A DNA stretch of 64,000 nt from Muribaculaceae bacterium. Its GTDB lineage: Bacteria > Bacteroidota > Bacteroidia > Bacteroidales > Muribaculaceae. Shown piece by piece: positions 61,961-64,000 of this stretch. The DNA is taken from the NCBI GenBank assembly GCA_023663365.1, contig JAMPHP010000001.1:229747-293746 (forward strand). Reading direction: 5' to 3'. A program made the position numbers and the translations under genes. Every line of letters starts with the position of its first letter. Positions within the stretch are counted from its first letter, which is position 1. The notes under the pieces are model-generated. The model was not told the DNA's origin, did not search any database, and worked only from the letters and a program-made list of their open reading frames with translations.

Positions 61961-64000
61961 TTAGAATTGAACGTTCAGACCAAATGAGTAAGTACGCATA
62001 CCGGGGTGCACATCAGCGCGGTCGTCGCCGGAGCTCTTTTCGGGATCCCAATGTTTGAGCTTGGTGATGGTGGCGAGGTTGCCGCCGGCGAAGTAGAGGC
62101 GGATGCTGGAGATGGATGCACGCTTGAGCCACGACTGGCGGAAGGTGTAGCCGAACTCGAGGTTCTTGAGGCGGAGGTAGCTTGCGTCCTCGAGCCAGAA
62201 GGAAGAGTATTTGTCGTTCATAGTCGAACCTACGCGGGGCATGGAAGCACCGAGGTTGTCGGGGGTCCAGCGGTCGAGGTAGCGGTCGGTGAGATTACCG
62301 CGGATGTCGGCGGTAGTCTCCCAGCAGTAGCGGTTGAGGCCGCTCACGCCCTGGAAGAAGAGGGCGAGGTCGAAGCCCTTCCAGGTAGCGCCGAGGTTGA
62401 GGCCGTAAGAGAATTTGGGGAAGGGGTTACCGATGATGTCGCGGTCGGCGTCGTTTACGTCGCCGTTACCGTCGATGTCGGCATAGATGATGTCACCGGG
62501 TTTGGGCACCTGGCCGTACTGGGTGATTACTTTGCCGTCTTCGGTCTTGCGGTTGTTTACAGCAGCTTCGTCGCGGTAGATACCCTGCGAAACGAGAGCG
62601 TAGTAAGAGCCGATAGGTTCGCCCACGCGGTTGATGGTGGCACCGCTGATGCGCTCTTCGAGGCCGCCCATTTCCACGATTTTGTTCTTCACGTGCGAGA
62701 GGGAGAAGCCTGCGTTCCAGGTCCAGTCGCCGTGGCTGCCGTTGTAGTTGATGGTCCATTCAAGACCCTTGTTGCTGACAGCACCTACGTTCTGGTAGGG
62801 AGCGGCGAGAGAGCCCAGGAAGATGCCCGGCATGGCGAGCTGCATGAGGATATCGTCGGTCTTCTTGTCGAAGTAGTCGAAGCTGGTGGTGACCATGTTG
62901 TTGAGGAAGGAGAGGTCGAAACCGAAGTTCCACGAGCGGGTGGTCTCCCAGCGGATGTCTTCGTTGGGCACAGAGCTCTGCACCATACCTGCCTGCTTGT
63001 TGCCGGCCTGGTCGAAGTAGTAGTTGCCGGAAGCGGCGAGAGTAGCAGCGTAGGCGTAGTTACCGATTTCCTGGTTGCCGAGCTTACCCCATGATGCGCG
63101 GATCTTACCGAGCGAGAGGATTTTCTTCCACTCTTCAGCAAATTTTTCGTTGGAGAATACCCAACCTACCGATACAGAGGGGAATGTAGCGTAGCGATGG
63201 CTCTTGGGCATACGGCTCGAACCGTCGTGACGGATGTTGAACTCGAAGAGGTAGCGACCGTCGAAAGCGTAGTTCACGCGTCCGAAGAACGACTGCAGGC
63301 GATATTCCTGGCTGTTGCCGCCGGTGCTGGGGTTGACAGTGCCGCCGTCGAGCTCAAAGATATTGTTGGTGGGGAAGCCCTCCTTGCTCGCGGTGGTGGT
63401 GTAGTAGCGCGAGCCGATAGCGGAGTGACCGGCGAGCACGCCCACGGTGTGCTTGCCAAACTCTTTATTGTAGGTGAGGAGGTTTTCGATTGTCCAGGTT
63501 GCGTTGCGCCACCAGTAGTCGGTAGCGCTGTTCTGCTGGGCACCGATCTTGATAACCTCGCCTTCGGCATTGTAGCGTTCGCCGCCGGTGGGGCTGAAGC
63601 TCTTGGTAGCGTTCATGTCGAAGTTATAAGCGAGGTTGATGCGGTACTGGAGGCCGTCATAGATGTCGAGCCCGGCCCAAACCTTGCCGTTGAAGAAGTA
63701 CTTCTTGTTCTCGCGGCGGGTGAGGGTCATGTCCTGAAGGGGGTTCTTAATCATTTCGGGATCAGTCCAAGAGCCGTCGATAAAGCCGTAGTGACCGTTG
63801 GAGTACATAGCGGGCACTGTGGGGCGTGTGAACCACGAGATGTAGCGCATCACACCGTGGCCGCTCGACTGGTCGACGTTGATACCGGGCTGGTCGATGT
63901 CGGCGTACGCACCGAAGGCGTTCATACCGAAAGAGAAGCGCTTGTACTTGGTGCTGATGTTGGTGCGGAAGCTGATGCGCTCCACGCCGGTGCTCTTCAT
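61961..64000 (-). CDS. SusC/RagA-family TonB-dependent transporter, C-terminal part
   Basis: The last 679 residues of a SusC-type transporter; the N-terminal signal, beta domain and plug lie beyond the window. What is seen is the barrel: FLFEFNIRHDGSSRMPKSHRYATFPSVSVGWVFSNE, RASWGKLGNQEIGNYAY, the soluble-loop PKPGDIIYADIDGNGDVNDADRDIIGNPFPKFSYG, and the terminal GMRTYSFGLNVQF ending in Phe. The frame is intact throughout. First gene seen of the SusC-SusD-GH16 locus. Confidence 0.95.
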   Translation of the reverse strand: MKSTGVERISFRTNISTKYKRFSFGMNAFGAYADIDQPGINVDQSSGHGVMRYISWFTRPTVPAMYSNGHYGFIDGSWTDPEMIKNPLQDMTLTRRENKKYFFNGKVWAGLDIYDGLQYRINLAYNFDMNATKSFSPTGGERYNAEGEVIKIGAQQNSATDYWWRNATWTIENLLTYNKEFGKHTVGVLAGHSAIGSRYYTTTASKEGFPTNNIFELDGGTVNPSTGGNSQEYRLQSFFGRVNYAFDGRYLFEFNIRHDGSSRMPKSHRYATFPSVSVGWVFSNEKFAEEWKKILSLGKIRASWGKLGNQEIGNYAYAATLAASGNYYFDQAGNKQAGMVQSSVPNEDIRWETTRSWNFGFDLSFLNNMVTTSFDYFDKKTDDILMQLAMPGIFLGSLAAPYQNVGAVSNKGLEWTINYNGSHGDWTWNAGFSLSHVKNKIVEMGGLEERISGATINRVGEPIGSYYALVSQGIYRDEAAVNNRKTEDGKVITQYGQVPKPGDIIYADIDGNGDVNDADRDIIGNPFPKFSYGLNLGATWKGFDLALFFQGVSGLNRYCWETTADIRGNLTDRYLDRWTPDNLGASMPRVGSTMNDKYSSFWLEDASYLRLKNLEFGYTFRQSWLKRASISSIRLYFAGGNLATITKLKHWDPEKSSGDDRADVHPGMRTYSFGLNVQF

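Overview
The window looks like chromosomal DNA of a high-GC member of the Bacteroidales, most likely a gut Muribaculaceae-type organism. This rests on two SusC/SusD pairs, LES-type lipoproteins, DUF5689, DUF3467, NigD-like and DUF5063 families, YbeY with the Bacteroidetes active-site variant, no Shine-Dalgarno pattern, and repeated Bacteroidetes-type promoters (TTG, about 20 bp, then TAnnTTTG). I found no tRNA, rRNA, CRISPR array, transposase or phage gene. The genus is inference; family names come from recognition of the protein sequences, not from a search.

Layout. 1-327 is the open tail of an unidentified gene that runs through an interspersed repeat. 452-4458 holds an NhaC-type antiporter facing a glycosyltransferase and a polysaccharide flippase. 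4488-9433 is an efflux operon (TolC, HlyD, two ABC-2 permeases) with a perfect 16-bp palindrome in its leader. 9590-14234 is housekeeping: LpxH, a DUF59 protein, a small outer-membrane barrel, NagB, a low-molecular-weight phosphatase, BirA and TsaE, separated by composite hairpin repeats. 14588-22209 is a three-gene operon of a TonB-dependent receptor and two large surface lipoproteins with DUF5689/OB-like domains and shared tandem repeats; it has no SusD and no recognisable enzyme. 22340-34533 holds a glycosyltransferase with twin palindromes, a beta-helix lipoprotein, CysS, DUF3467, a NigD-like protein, a LolD-like ATPase, SlyD, a C69 dipeptidase and a tricorn-type protease. 34731-40374 holds ribosomal protein S1, a TSCPD protein, YifB, a DUF4369 lipoprotein and phospholipase A. 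40499-48004 is a SusC-D-E-F type glycan-binding operon whose SusC has a one-base frameshift. 48421-58619 is Gmk, NadD, DUF5063, an M18 peptidase, a GlmU-like protein, a 194-bp MITE-like element, Apt, a parS-type site, MnmG, YbeY and a TonB-dependent receptor. 58721-64000 is a PduO adenosyltransferase followed by a SusC-SusD-GH16 locus that points to beta-glucan use, running off the window.

The most interesting signals are: the composite repeat family whose 24-nt hairpins keep pairing while their sequence changes; the receptor plus DUF5689 lipoprotein operon; the parS-like site next to mnmG; the MITE-like palindrome; and the efflux operator. None is proven to be a new system from sequence alone.
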